From NCBI GenBank assembly GCA_964529745.1, contig CAZGZR010000033.1, positions 1 to 25,877 on the forward strand: a stretch of DNA of 25,877 nt, read 5' to 3'. The notes beneath the pieces were generated by a model. The model ran no database searches, was not told the origin of the DNA, and was given only the letters and a program-made list of their open reading frames with translations. Shown piece after piece: positions 14,150 to 20,611 of this stretch; within the stretch, counting starts at the first letter, position 1; the number at the start of each line of letters is the position of its first letter. The position numbers and the translations under genes are program-made. The DNA is from RBG-16-57-9 sp964529745. GTDB lineage: Archaea > Thermoproteota > Bathyarchaeia > TCS64.

Positions 14150-14905
14150 CTAGAAGAGTATGCTGAGGCAGGTGAGGGCGCCGTCGCATTTCTGTATCTC
14201 TGAGACGTCGAGGCTGAGGACGTCGAAACCGGCTTCCCTGACCATCTGCTGGGCGGTTTCGTAGCCGTCCGCCATGAGCACCGTGTCGCCGACGGCGAGG
14301 GTGTCTACGGCGTACTCATCATCGGCGGGTGGCACCAATATGTTGAATCCCTCCAGCGCGGGGTGGTGGCAGTACTTTTCGGTGGCGATCATTATGCCGT
14401 TGCCGAGGTAAGTGACGTAGCTCTTGAGGTGCATTATGGTGGGGTCGAATATGGTGGACACCGGCACCCTCAGCCATTCCTGCATCTGGGCCACGCCCTC
14501 GAGGTTGGTCCTGTCGGTGACGCCGCAGATGAGCCTCCCCTCCGCGTGGATTACGTCACCGCCCTCGATGGCCGCCAGCGGCTCTGCCCACCTCACGGGC
14601 ATGAGCCGCTTCAGCGCCTCGGCAACGCCGGGCTGCTCGCCCCTCCTGCTGGGCTTGGCCATCCTGCATATGAGAGCCCTGCCGTTCTCGACTACGGCGT
14701 TGTCCTCGACGAAGCAGGAGTCGGGGTGGGCGTCGTCCCGGGACACCCTGATGATCTCCAGCCCCAGCTCCTCCAATGTGCTGCAGTAGGTGGCGTGTTG
14801 CTCCCTCGCCTTCTCCAGGCTGACTGTGTGGTGTAGGGGGTGGGTGCTGAGGCACCCTGTGTAGCCGTCTCCGGGCTCCCTCACCAGAGCGTGTCTGGGC
14901 TCCAT
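14150..14905 (-). CDS. Dimethylargininase/amidinotransferase-superfamily hydrolase (DDAH-like)
   Basis: A 251-residue guanidine-modifying enzyme of the pentein fold, closest in appearance to bacterial DDAH (about 254 residues), which converts methylated arginines to citrulline and methylamines. Catalytic positions are visible: the early acidic cluster PDSCFVEDNA (Asp62, Glu67), IEGGDVI (Glu114, Asp116), HLKSYVTYLGNG (His159) and the nucleophile in GALTCLSILF (Cys246, six residues from the end). Pentein enzymes also include arginine deiminases and citrulline/ornithine enzymes, so the substrate is inferred from size and the C-terminal motif. ATG 14905 has a TATA-like ATTAAAAAAG (minus strand, 14928-14936) about 27 nt upstream and no Shine-Dalgarno, fitting a leaderless message. 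It is divergent from the M42 aminopeptidase; the two could share arginine/peptide turnover. Confidence 0.88.
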   Translation of the reverse strand: MEPRHALVREPGDGYTGCLSTHPLHHTVSLEKAREQHATYCSTLEELGLEIIRVSRDDAHPDSCFVEDNAVVENGRALICRMAKPSRRGEQPGVAEALKRLMPVRWAEPLAAIEGGDVIHAEGRLICGVTDRTNLEGVAQMQEWLRVPVSTIFDPTIMHLKSYVTYLGNGIMIATEKYCHHPALEGFNILVPPADDEYAVDTLAVGDTVLMADGYETAQQMVREAGFDVLSLDVSEIQKCDGALTCLSILF

Positions 14906-14927
14906 GGGGTAGGAATTAATCGCCGCC

Positions 14928-14959
14928 TTTTTTAATGGTTGGCTCAGTTACCCTTATCT
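14928..14959. promoter_or_regulatory. Divergent TATA-like boxes for DDAH-like (-) and M42 peptidase (+)
   Basis: CTTTTTTTAAT at 14927-14936 gives a minus-strand box 27 nt from ATG 14905. CCTTATCT at 14952-14959 is a weaker plus-strand box 28 nt from TTG 14983. Both predict leaderless transcripts. Confidence 0.45.
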
Positions 14960-14982
14960 CCGTTGGGGATAATGTTGTCTGA

Positions 14983-16083
14983 TTGGAGTTGACAGAGGAA
15001 CTGTACGAGATGCTGAGAGGTTTCATGGCGGCCCCCGCCGTCACGGGCTTCGAGGAGCAGAGGCGTAAACTCATCGTGGAGGAGTTCAGCAGGCACTGCG
15101 ACGCCGTCGAGGTGGACGTCATGGGCAACGTGATAGGCACCATCGGGGATGGGGGGCGCTCCGTGATGCTGGCGGGCCACTACGACCAGCTGGGCTTCAT
15201 GGTGAAGTATGTGGACGACGACGGGTTCGCCGCGTTCACCAACGTGGGTGGCTGGGACAAGCGCGTCGCCTACGGCACCCGTGTCAGGGTATGGGTAGGC
15301 GACGGCCCCGAGGATTACCTGGTGGGCGCCGTCGCGGTGAAGGCGGCTCACCTCACGGACGAGAAGGAGCGGGACAAGAGCCCCGAGATCAAGGACATGC
15401 TCATAGACTTCGGAGCCAGGAACAGGGAGGAGGCCGAGGACATGGGTGTCAAGCCCGGCGTCGTCTGCACTCCATACCTCGACGTGACCCACCTTGGCAA
15501 GGAGGGCAGCGACCTCATCGTGGGGCCGGCCTTCGACGACATCTGCTGCGTAGCCGGCCTAGTCGAGACCATGAAGATCCTCAAGGAGGACCCGCCCCGG
15601 AACCTGAAGGTGTGCTTCGTCGCCACCGTCCAGGAGGAGGTAGGCCTCAGGGGGGCCACCATCGCCGCTTATAACCTGAACCCTTGGGCGGCCATTGCGA
15701 CGGACGTGACCCACGCCGTCGCTCCCGGCGTCAAGGCTAACCAGGTGGGCGGCATAAGGCTGGGGAAAGGCCCCGTGGTCTCGGTGGGCGCCAACTTCAC
15801 ACGCGCCCTCTGGGAGATGATGGAGAAGGAGGCCGAGAGGAACGGCATCCCGTATCAGAGGACCGGCGTCCCGGCCCGCAGCGGCACCGACGCCTGGGCG
15901 ATACAGGTGGAGCGCGGGGGCACCATCTGCGGCCTCATAAGCATGCCCAACAGGTACATGCACAGCCCCAACGAGGTCATAAGCCTCACCGACCTAGAGA
16001 ACCTGGGGCGGCTCATGGCCGTGACCGTCAAGGCGCTGGACGAGTGCGACCTCAGGCACACCGTCGAGGTCTTCCGACGGTAA
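14983..16083 (+). CDS. M42-family metalloaminopeptidase (TET/glutamyl-aminopeptidase type)
   Basis: A 366-residue di-metal aminopeptidase, usually a cytoplasmic tetrahedral dodecamer (TET) that trims peptides after the proteasome. Expected metal and catalytic residues are present: His66 and Asp68 in AGHYDQLGF, Asp185 in FDDICC, Glu218-Glu219 in TVQEEVGLRGA, Asp241 in ATDVTHA and His327 in MHSPNEV. The usual DE after the first His is DQ here, and the usual DDR is DDI, mild departures that may shift specificity. The family is also historically mislabelled as endoglucanase M. The TTG at 14983 is preferred because a TATA-like element lies 28 nt upstream and no ATG occurs nearby; the first in-frame ATG falls at residue 10, inside the conserved helix. 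Confidence 0.93.
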   Translation: MELTEELYEMLRGFMAAPAVTGFEEQRRKLIVEEFSRHCDAVEVDVMGNVIGTIGDGGRSVMLAGHYDQLGFMVKYVDDDGFAAFTNVGGWDKRVAYGTRVRVWVGDGPEDYLVGAVAVKAAHLTDEKERDKSPEIKDMLIDFGARNREEAEDMGVKPGVVCTPYLDVTHLGKEGSDLIVGPAFDDICCVAGLVETMKILKEDPPRNLKVCFVATVQEEVGLRGATIAAYNLNPWAAIATDVTHAVAPGVKANQVGGIRLGKGPVVSVGANFTRALWEMMEKEAERNGIPYQRTGVPARSGTDAWAIQVERGGTICGLISMPNRYMHSPNEVISLTDLENLGRLMAVTVKALDECDLRHTVEVFRR

Positions 16084-16086
16084 CCC

Positions 16087-16203
16087 CTATCCCATCAACT
16101 GTTTGAGCCGCCAGAAGTAGCCTATGAAGAATAGGGCCGTGTAGAACCCGAAGCCGACTAGGAAGCCAGCCATGAAGGTCTTGTGGTGTAGCTCCAGCTT
16201 CAT
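16087..16203 (-). CDS. Unannotated 38-residue single-span membrane microprotein
   Basis: A 38-codon ORF (ATG at 16203, TAG at 16087-16089) encodes a basic N-terminus (MKLELHHKTF), one hydrophobic segment rich in Gly and Phe (AGFLVGFGFYTALFFIGYFW) and a basic tail (RLKQLMG). This is a textbook single transmembrane helix. A TATA-like CTATATC (minus strand, 16226-16232) is centred 26 nt upstream of the ATG, the spacing of a leaderless archaeal promoter. It fills the otherwise empty gap between the M42 gene (convergent, 3 bp away) and the AN1-CAP gene (same strand, 53 bp upstream). I do not recognise a family. It might be an accessory subunit of a membrane complex. The hydrophobic pattern could occur by chance, but together with the promoter it is probably real. 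Confidence 0.6.
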   Translation of the reverse strand: MKLELHHKTFMAGFLVGFGFYTALFFIGYFWRLKQLMG

Positions 16204-16225
16204 GGTTTCAGGCAGCAGTGACGGA

Positions 16226-16232
16226 TATAGAG
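16226..16232 (-). promoter_or_regulatory. TATA-like box of the 38-residue microprotein
   Basis: GATATAG on the plus strand reads CTATATC on the minus strand, centred 26 nt from ATG 16203. A second AT-rich element, CATAAAAC, lies at about 16235-16242. There is no Shine-Dalgarno before the ATG, consistent with a leaderless transcript. Confidence 0.45.
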
Positions 16233-16256
16233 GTTTTATGGGGCGGTAATCAGGAA

Positions 16257-17012
16257 CTAGCTGAAGTCTTGAACCAGATACAGCCGGCGTTCGTCGTACG
16301 CCACGCCTACGCTCACCCGACTGTAGTCCTCATTCAGCACGTTGTCGCGGTGGCCCCAGTCGTACTCGGCGTCGTCGTACACCATCTGGTACATCATGAG
16401 CTGCAAAGCGTCCTCGACCTCGAACTCCTCCTTCGACGTATGGTATTTTATGTTCTCGCCCATTGTGCCCGGAAGTCCGGGGTTGTGCTTGAACTCCCCA
16501 GTCTCCAGCATGGACTCCGCGTACCTCTGAGCTATGGGGTTGGTGTCCAACATGAGCTCGTCCAACTCGGCTTTCACCCGATCCTCGTTTATCAGCTCCA
16601 AGACATACTCCTGGAGCATGACCACGTCCGGGGTGGTGGGAAAAACCGGACCGGCGTTAGGCGTCTCGGACGGCTGCTCCCAGCCGTTGAGCAACAGTAT
16701 GCTCCCCATGCTGATGACTAGGGTGATCGCAACAACAGCCAGCTTCTTCGGCGTAACGCCCACGCCTAAGTCTAGGAGGCCCTGCCTGCGGTTCCTCGGA
16801 TGTACCTTGGGTCTGTACGCGGACGCCTCCACCGACTCGACGTAGTGAATGTTGTCCGTTAGCTCAGGCTCGTCTACGGTCTTGATTTTAGCCGACAAGG
16901 CGATGCAGTTATGGTCCCTCTGGGCTATATGGTCCTCGCAGAAAGTCAGGTTACAGTACGGACATCTGAGGGGAGTCTCCATTTCCTTTCCGCAATAGTA
17001 GCACAGAGCCAT
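16257..17012 (-). CDS. AN1 zinc-finger / transmembrane / CAP-domain fusion protein
   Basis: A 251-residue protein in three parts. The N-terminus is a complete AN1 finger: C4-x2-C7-x9-C17-x2-C20-x4-C25-x2-H28-x5-H34-x-C36. After a basic linker a single membrane span (LAVVAITLVISMGSILLL, about 92-110) leads to a C-terminal CAP/SCP (cysteine-rich secretory/PR-1) domain, about 126-251. Its conserved points are INEDR, FKHNPG, GENI and WGHRDNVL, with the CAP His/Glu pairs. The finger is probably cytoplasmic and the CAP domain outside the cell. AN1 fingers fused to membrane proteins occur in archaea, but the role is unknown. ATG 17012 is preferred to GTG 17021 because an AGGTGG ribosome site precedes it by 5 nt. 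Confidence 0.87.
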   Translation of the reverse strand: MALCYYCGKEMETPLRCPYCNLTFCEDHIAQRDHNCIALSAKIKTVDEPELTDNIHYVESVEASAYRPKVHPRNRRQGLLDLGVGVTPKKLAVVAITLVISMGSILLLNGWEQPSETPNAGPVFPTTPDVVMLQEYVLELINEDRVKAELDELMLDTNPIAQRYAESMLETGEFKHNPGLPGTMGENIKYHTSKEEFEVEDALQLMMYQMVYDDAEYDWGHRDNVLNEDYSRVSVGVAYDERRLYLVQDFS

Positions 17013-17122
17013 TATATCCACCTAAAAAAGCATAACGGGTTTAAAGGTTTACCAAGGGCTCATCCAGAACGGTGATACAGTCCACGGAATGAGACAAGGC
17101 GTTGATTGTTCCAGAGATGAAG

Positions 17123-17174
17123 ATATTTATACGCTAACCGTAAAAAGGACTACATGTTGGCGATCCTACGTTGA
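17123..17174 (+). promoter_or_regulatory. TATA-like box and 6-codon leader ORF before the membrane-protein operon
   Basis: ATATTTATA at 17123-17131 is a good archaeal TATA box. Transcription would begin near 17154, exactly at an ATG that opens a six-codon ORF (17154-17174). The ORF's TGA overlaps the TTG start of the next gene as TTGA. This could be a coupled leader peptide, or a missed frameshift joining the ATG to the gene. Confidence 0.45.
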
Positions 17175-17617
17175 AGGCATCGAAGGCACTTGACATAGTA
17201 GTCACGGTGGCCCAGTTGGGAGGGTTCATCGCTTTCGCTCTCGGAATGTACAGCATGATCACAGTCTTCTCCACAGCCCTCCCCCAGGGCGGGGGTGAGA
17301 TGGAGCTGGAGATGACCGACCCCGTCATCATCCCCATCCACCTAACCCCCACGAACCAGGGCTACCTCGGAGCCCAGCTATCGGTCTCCATAAGCCTAAT
17401 CGGCGACGGCGAGGTATTGGCGTCCAACTCCAAGCAAATCGAGGTACCTCCTGGCACACAGGTCCCATTTGACCTCGAACTGTCGTTGCCGCTGAGCACG
17501 GCAGAACAGTACCTCCAAGAGGGAGCTGACGTAGTGTGGGTCACCGACATCGATGTGTCGTCCCTGTTCGACCTCATCAGCTTCTCCAACACCATAACCA
17601 TGCCAGGAGGCGGCTAA
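17171..17617 (+). CDS. Membrane-anchored protein of unknown function, first gene of a pair
   Basis: A 148-residue protein with one membrane span near the N-terminus (VTVAQLGGFIAFALGMYSMI, about 12-31). It is followed by about 110 residues of beta-rich sequence, with the segment GAQLSVSISLIGDGEVLASN and then IEVPPGTQVPFDLELSLPLS, resembling the LEA14-like/immunoglobulin-like sandwiches of archaeal surface proteins. I do not recognise a specific family. The only in-frame start after the upstream TATA box is TTG 17171, overlapped by the TGA of a six-codon leader ORF, so expression may depend on re-initiation. The stop is followed two nt later by the ATG of the next membrane protein, with its ribosome site inside this gene's last codons. 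The two are therefore one translational unit and probably one complex. The topology prediction (outside C-terminus) is inference. Confidence 0.72.
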   Translation: MKASKALDIVVTVAQLGGFIAFALGMYSMITVFSTALPQGGGEMELEMTDPVIIPIHLTPTNQGYLGAQLSVSISLIGDGEVLASNSKQIEVPPGTQVPFDLELSLPLSTAEQYLQEGADVVWVTDIDVSSLFDLISFSNTITMPGGG

Positions 17618-17619
17618 AT

Positions 17620-18102
17620 ATGTCACAGAGACAGATCGGCTCAATCATAAGCGCCTTGATTACTGTAGTCATATTCGTCGGGATACCATACATGCTTCCC
17701 AGCTACCTGCCATCCGACATAGCCCAGATGATGACCGACGCGGGTATAGACATACCCAGCTTCCTCAACCAGATGAAGATACTAGGAGGCATCACGGCCA
17801 TGATAACCCTCGTCAAGGGGTTTGTTGAGAAGACAAGCGTGGTCTACCTCCTTGCCTCGGTTGTCCAGAACGTATCGGCCCTCGGATTCACCGTCATCCT
17901 CCTGGGCGCGGGCAACTACGCGAGCCTCGGGCTCACGGAGTTCACCGTAGACATGGATGGAGCGATCAGCCAGATAGTAATGGACATGAGGGTATTCGTT
18001 TACCTCACTATAGGCGTCGTGGCCCTCAGGATAATACAGTCGTACCTTGAGTGGGGTGAGGCGAAAGCCGAGGCTGCGCCCCCCGGCAGGATACCGCCAT
18101 AA
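17620..18102 (+). CDS. Four-span integral membrane protein of unknown function, second gene of a pair
   Basis: A 160-residue hydrophobic protein with about four predicted spans: IISALITVVIFVGIPYML (about 8-25), ILGGITAMITLVKGF, VVYLLASVVQNVSALGFTVI with the following LLGAGNY, and VFVYLTIGVVALRII. A charged and proline-rich C-terminal tail (EWGEAKAEAAPPGRIPP) follows. ATG 17620 is supported by a strong GGAGG at 17606-17610, nine nt upstream and embedded in the end of the preceding gene. A longer frame open from 17536 has no ribosome site. It is not a transporter family I recognise; pairing with the single-span beta-sandwich protein suggests a two-component membrane assembly. A T-tract at 18114-18121 closes the unit. 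Confidence 0.78.
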   Translation: MSQRQIGSIISALITVVIFVGIPYMLPSYLPSDIAQMMTDAGIDIPSFLNQMKILGGITAMITLVKGFVEKTSVVYLLASVVQNVSALGFTVILLGAGNYASLGLTEFTVDMDGAISQIVMDMRVFVYLTIGVVALRIIQSYLEWGEAKAEAAPPGRIPP

Positions 18103-18113
18103 TCGCTCAAATG

Positions 18114-18121
18114 TTTTTTTT
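18114..18121 (+). terminator. T-tract terminator after the membrane-protein pair
   Basis: Eight consecutive T residues begin 11 nt after the TAA stop at 18100-18102, with no hairpin. Archaeal RNA polymerase often terminates at such tracts. Confidence 0.45.
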
Positions 18122-18252
18122 ACGGAGCCATAGTCTACGCACGGCCATAATTCTCAAGGGGCTGCTAGAAGGCTGGATTGCAGGCGCCTATCATGACTTG
18201 TTCGAGTAGAGCATCTGGATACTAGCATTTTTTAGCAACCCGCCCAAATAAT

Positions 18253-19221
18253 ATGAAATTCGAGGAGGCTCCTGGGTTGACTGTACACGCTATAGTACAC
18301 GGAGACGACGTGGACGGCCTCACGTGCGGCGCGTTCCTGAGGCGCCTCACGGGCTGCAGCGTGTACATGGCCAACTACGACAACCTAGAGCACGCCCTCG
18401 GCATGGTCACGCCGCCAGTGAAGACCCTCTACGTCTGCGACCTCAACATCAGGGAAGCCTTGCTTCCAGAGATACTGAGGATCAGGGAGTTTGCCGACGT
18501 CAACATAATCGACCACCACCAGATAGGCAACGATCTCATGGCGAGGCTCCAAGACGCAGGTATCAGCGTGGTCCTCGACACCAGAGACTGCGCCGGAGTA
18601 CTGGTATACGACGCGTTCAAGGACGAGTTGGGCCCCGAGGCGGCGAGGATCGCTGCCTACGCCGCCATCTCGGACATGTTCGAGGACGGCCCCCTGGGCA
18701 GCCAGATACTAGCCAAGATAGACCGCAAGTTCGCCCAGCACGAGGCCCAGATACTCACCCACGCCCTGAGCATGAACCAGACCATAGACTTCAAGAGGGT
18801 CATCATGGACGAACTCAGCCGGTACGGCTACCCCCACAGGATACCCGGAGCCGTGGACCTAGCCGTCCAGTGCTTGGAGGAGATGACGGACATGAAGGAG
18901 CGTATATCCGACAACGCCGTGAAGGTAGGCCGCATGGCCTACATGGAATCCGTGAACGAGTACAGCACAGGCGGCATCGCCAACCTCATAATCGACACCC
19001 TGGGCGTGGACGTGGGCGTCGGCTACAAGGTCAACGATGAATACGCCAACATAAGCCTCCGCGGCGAGCTAATGCTGGATGAGCACCTAGGCGACATATC
19101 CAGCGAACTAGGCGAGAAGTACGGCGGCTTCGGCGGAGGCCACCAGAGAGCCAGCGGCGTCAAGATACCCAAGGATCACCTGGAAGAGTTCCTCGTGGAT
19201 CTCGCCGAGATACTCAGCTAG
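18253..19221 (+). CDS. DHH/DHHA1-family phosphoesterase (RecJ/NrnA/GAN-like)
   Basis: A 322-residue metal-dependent phosphoesterase of the DHH superfamily, whose members degrade short oligonucleotides, single-stranded DNA or cyclic dinucleotides. Catalytic motifs are in order: HGDDVDGLTC (about 17-26), YVCDLNI (motif II), IIDHH (the DHH triad, about 94-98) and LDTRDCAG (motif IV). The C-terminal DHHA1 domain has the glycine-rich GGFGGGHQRASG substrate loop (about 294-305). Length fits the compact archaeal forms rather than the long bacterial RecJ. ATG 18253 has a T-rich box at 18228-18234 about 22 nt upstream and no ribosome site. Its last 8 nt overlap the convergent unknown gene. Activity as an exonuclease or nano-RNase is inferred; a cyclic-di-AMP phosphodiesterase role is also possible for the family. 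Confidence 0.9.
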   Translation: MKFEEAPGLTVHAIVHGDDVDGLTCGAFLRRLTGCSVYMANYDNLEHALGMVTPPVKTLYVCDLNIREALLPEILRIREFADVNIIDHHQIGNDLMARLQDAGISVVLDTRDCAGVLVYDAFKDELGPEAARIAAYAAISDMFEDGPLGSQILAKIDRKFAQHEAQILTHALSMNQTIDFKRVIMDELSRYGYPHRIPGAVDLAVQCLEEMTDMKERISDNAVKVGRMAYMESVNEYSTGGIANLIIDTLGVDVGVGYKVNDEYANISLRGELMLDEHLGDISSELGEKYGGFGGGHQRASGVKIPKDHLEEFLVDLAEILS

Positions 19222-19636
19222 AGTCCACACGGCGCTGCCACTCCACCCTTCTCCTTAGCTTCTCCACCCGTTCCTCAAGGCTATCCAGTCTCCCTGGGTC
19301 GAAGGGCACCCAACGCGTCTCCCCCGACTCGACGCCGTGGAGCTCCCGGGCCCTGCACACGGTGACCCTGCACTCCCTCTCGCCCCCGGACTCGTCGGAG
19401 CACGCGAGACAGCCCATGGCGCGGGCGAGCCTCACAAGCCTCACCCTATTGAACGGGTCGTCGAGGCCATAGTAATCGGCTGAGGCGTATCGTATCTCCT
19501 TCTCGTACCCGGTGTCGCTGTAAAGCGTGTACCGATAACCATCCATGGTCTTGGCCACGGGATGGAATATGCGCTGATAGATGCGGAGTCGTATCCTACG
19601 CCCCTCATAGACCACTGGCAGCCCCTTAGCGGGCAA
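19214..19636 (-). CDS. Protein of unknown function with Cys cluster and C-terminal coiled coil
   Basis: A 140-residue basic protein I cannot place in a family. The middle contains GYRYTLYSDTGYEKEIRYAS, then YYGLDDPFNRVRLVRLAR. A loose cysteine group follows (C-x2-C in GCLACSD, then C-x4-C in ECRVTVC), which could bind zinc. The last 28 residues (LDSLEERVEKLRRRVEWQRR) look like a short coiled coil. The frame extends upstream to a GTG at 19708, but TTG 19636 is preferred. It begins one nt after the epimerase-like stop and has GGGGGA about 8 nt before it. Translation is likely coupled to the epimerase. It overlaps the DHH gene by 8 bp tail-to-tail. Confidence 0.55.
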   Translation of the reverse strand: MPAKGLPVVYEGRRIRLRIYQRIFHPVAKTMDGYRYTLYSDTGYEKEIRYASADYYGLDDPFNRVRLVRLARAMGCLACSDESGGERECRVTVCRARELHGVESGETRWVPFDPGRLDSLEERVEKLRRRVEWQRRVDSS

Positions 19637-19637
19637 C

Positions 19638-20303
19638 CTACTTCCCCCAGCGTGGCCTGGCCGCTTGGACAGCATCAAGGATCTCTCTGTACGACTTCGA
19701 CGGGTCACGGCTGCCTAAGATGTAACTCCCCACGGCCACCGCGTCTGCGCCCATCTCCACGGCCAAGGCGGCGGTCTCCGGGTTCATGCCGCCGTCTACC
19801 TCCAACACCAGCTCCGGGTCCATGACTCTGAGGGCCTCGACCTTCCCAAGGCACCATGGCAGGAAGGGGGAGCCGTACTGCCCCGGCTCCACCGTCATCA
19901 CTAGGACCCCGTCGATATGAGAAAGGTATGGAGCCACGGCGTCCACGGGGGTTCCTGGGTTGACGGCCAGATAAGCCCCCAGCCCGCGGGCCCTCGCCCC
20001 AGACACGGCCCCCGCCACATCCCCAACGGCCTCGATGTGGATCACCGCCGAGTCGGCCACTCCCACCAGCCTGTCCATGTGCCTCGACGGCTCCACGGCC
20101 ATGACGTGGCCCTGGTATCGGGGCCCTTTGGGTAGCGTGTACTCGAAGTCCAGTGACTTGCCTGGAACGAAGACGCCGTCCATGATGTCCAGCATGACGT
20201 GATCCGCGAATTCCGTGACCATGTCCAGCCTCGCTTCGAGCTCCTCCTGGTCTCCGGCTATCATCGCGGGCAACACCGTCACCGTCATAGCTCCCCTCGC
20301 CAC
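19638..20303 (-). CDS. Divergent ribulose-phosphate 3-epimerase family protein
   Basis: A TIM-barrel protein of 221 residues (216 if started at ATG 20288). True ribulose-5-phosphate epimerases interconvert ribulose- and xylulose-5-phosphate using two aspartates and a metal held by two histidines. Here both aspartates remain (Asp39 in LDIMDGVFVPG, Asp170 in LEVDGGMNPET), and one metal histidine remains (His66 in GHVMAVEP). The other, normally in HVDVMDG, is Met37. The phosphate loop SVNPGFGGQ is altered to TVEPGQYGSPF. The substrate may therefore differ; an uncharacterised archaeal Rpe-like group is likely. GTG 20303 fits a leaderless message from an AT-rich box near 20325-20335, whereas ATG 20288 has GAGGTGG-type sequence upstream; the choice is open. 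It is followed by the unknown gene with a one-nt gap. Confidence 0.8.
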   Translation of the reverse strand: MARGAMTVTVLPAMIAGDQEELEARLDMVTEFADHVMLDIMDGVFVPGKSLDFEYTLPKGPRYQGHVMAVEPSRHMDRLVGVADSAVIHIEAVGDVAGAVSGARARGLGAYLAVNPGTPVDAVAPYLSHIDGVLVMTVEPGQYGSPFLPWCLGKVEALRVMDPELVLEVDGGMNPETAALAVEMGADAVAVGSYILGSRDPSKSYREILDAVQAARPRWGK

Positions 20304-20611
20304 CTCAATACGGCTGACGTGGTTATTGTTTTTTCCTCCAGAGAAAACATCACTTTGTTTAAGTCATGATTGTAACGTCCCATAACGTTGTGACGATATT
20401 ACGGTAGAGCGGGGTTGAACCACCATACACAGTTTAAACAGAACAAAAATAATCCGCATCCAAGTTCATCAAAAAACATCCACAAAGACAACGCACAAAC
20501 AACCACCTCTTATAGCAGAGACATTTTATATGCAAAAAGAATATCTATATTTAAACATCACAACCAGGTTGGGGATTGGATCGGGCCCCGGGGCCCGGTG
20601 GAGGGGGAGAC
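20304..20611. promoter_or_regulatory. AT-rich spacer with sensor-gene promoter, GC palindrome and ribosome site
   Basis: Most of this 308-bp gap is AT-rich and contains no recognisable gene. Two TATA-like boxes face the sensor gene: TTTTATAT (20524-20531) and TATATTTAAA (20546-20555). The second would start RNA near 20577. The leader then holds a perfect 16-bp all-GC palindrome (20582-20597) directly before the Shine-Dalgarno GGAGGGGGAG (20599-20608, approximate) and ATG 20612. A minus-strand AT-rich box near 20325-20335 could serve the epimerase-like gene. Confidence 0.5.

Noticed and set aside
17040..17120. Possible C/D-box small RNA (a GTGATAC-like and AATGAGA-like pair).
   Set aside because: No convincing D box (CTGA) or paired ends.
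18111..18209. A 32-codon plus-strand ORF starting 8 nt after the four-span membrane protein (begins MFFLRSHSLRTAIILKG).
   Set aside because: It begins in the T-tract that looks like the operon terminator, has no ribosome site, and its composition is unremarkable.
20405..20445. A GGTTCAACC-like segment on the minus strand resembling a tRNA T-arm.
   Set aside because: No acceptor, D or anticodon arms can be formed with the AT-rich flanks.
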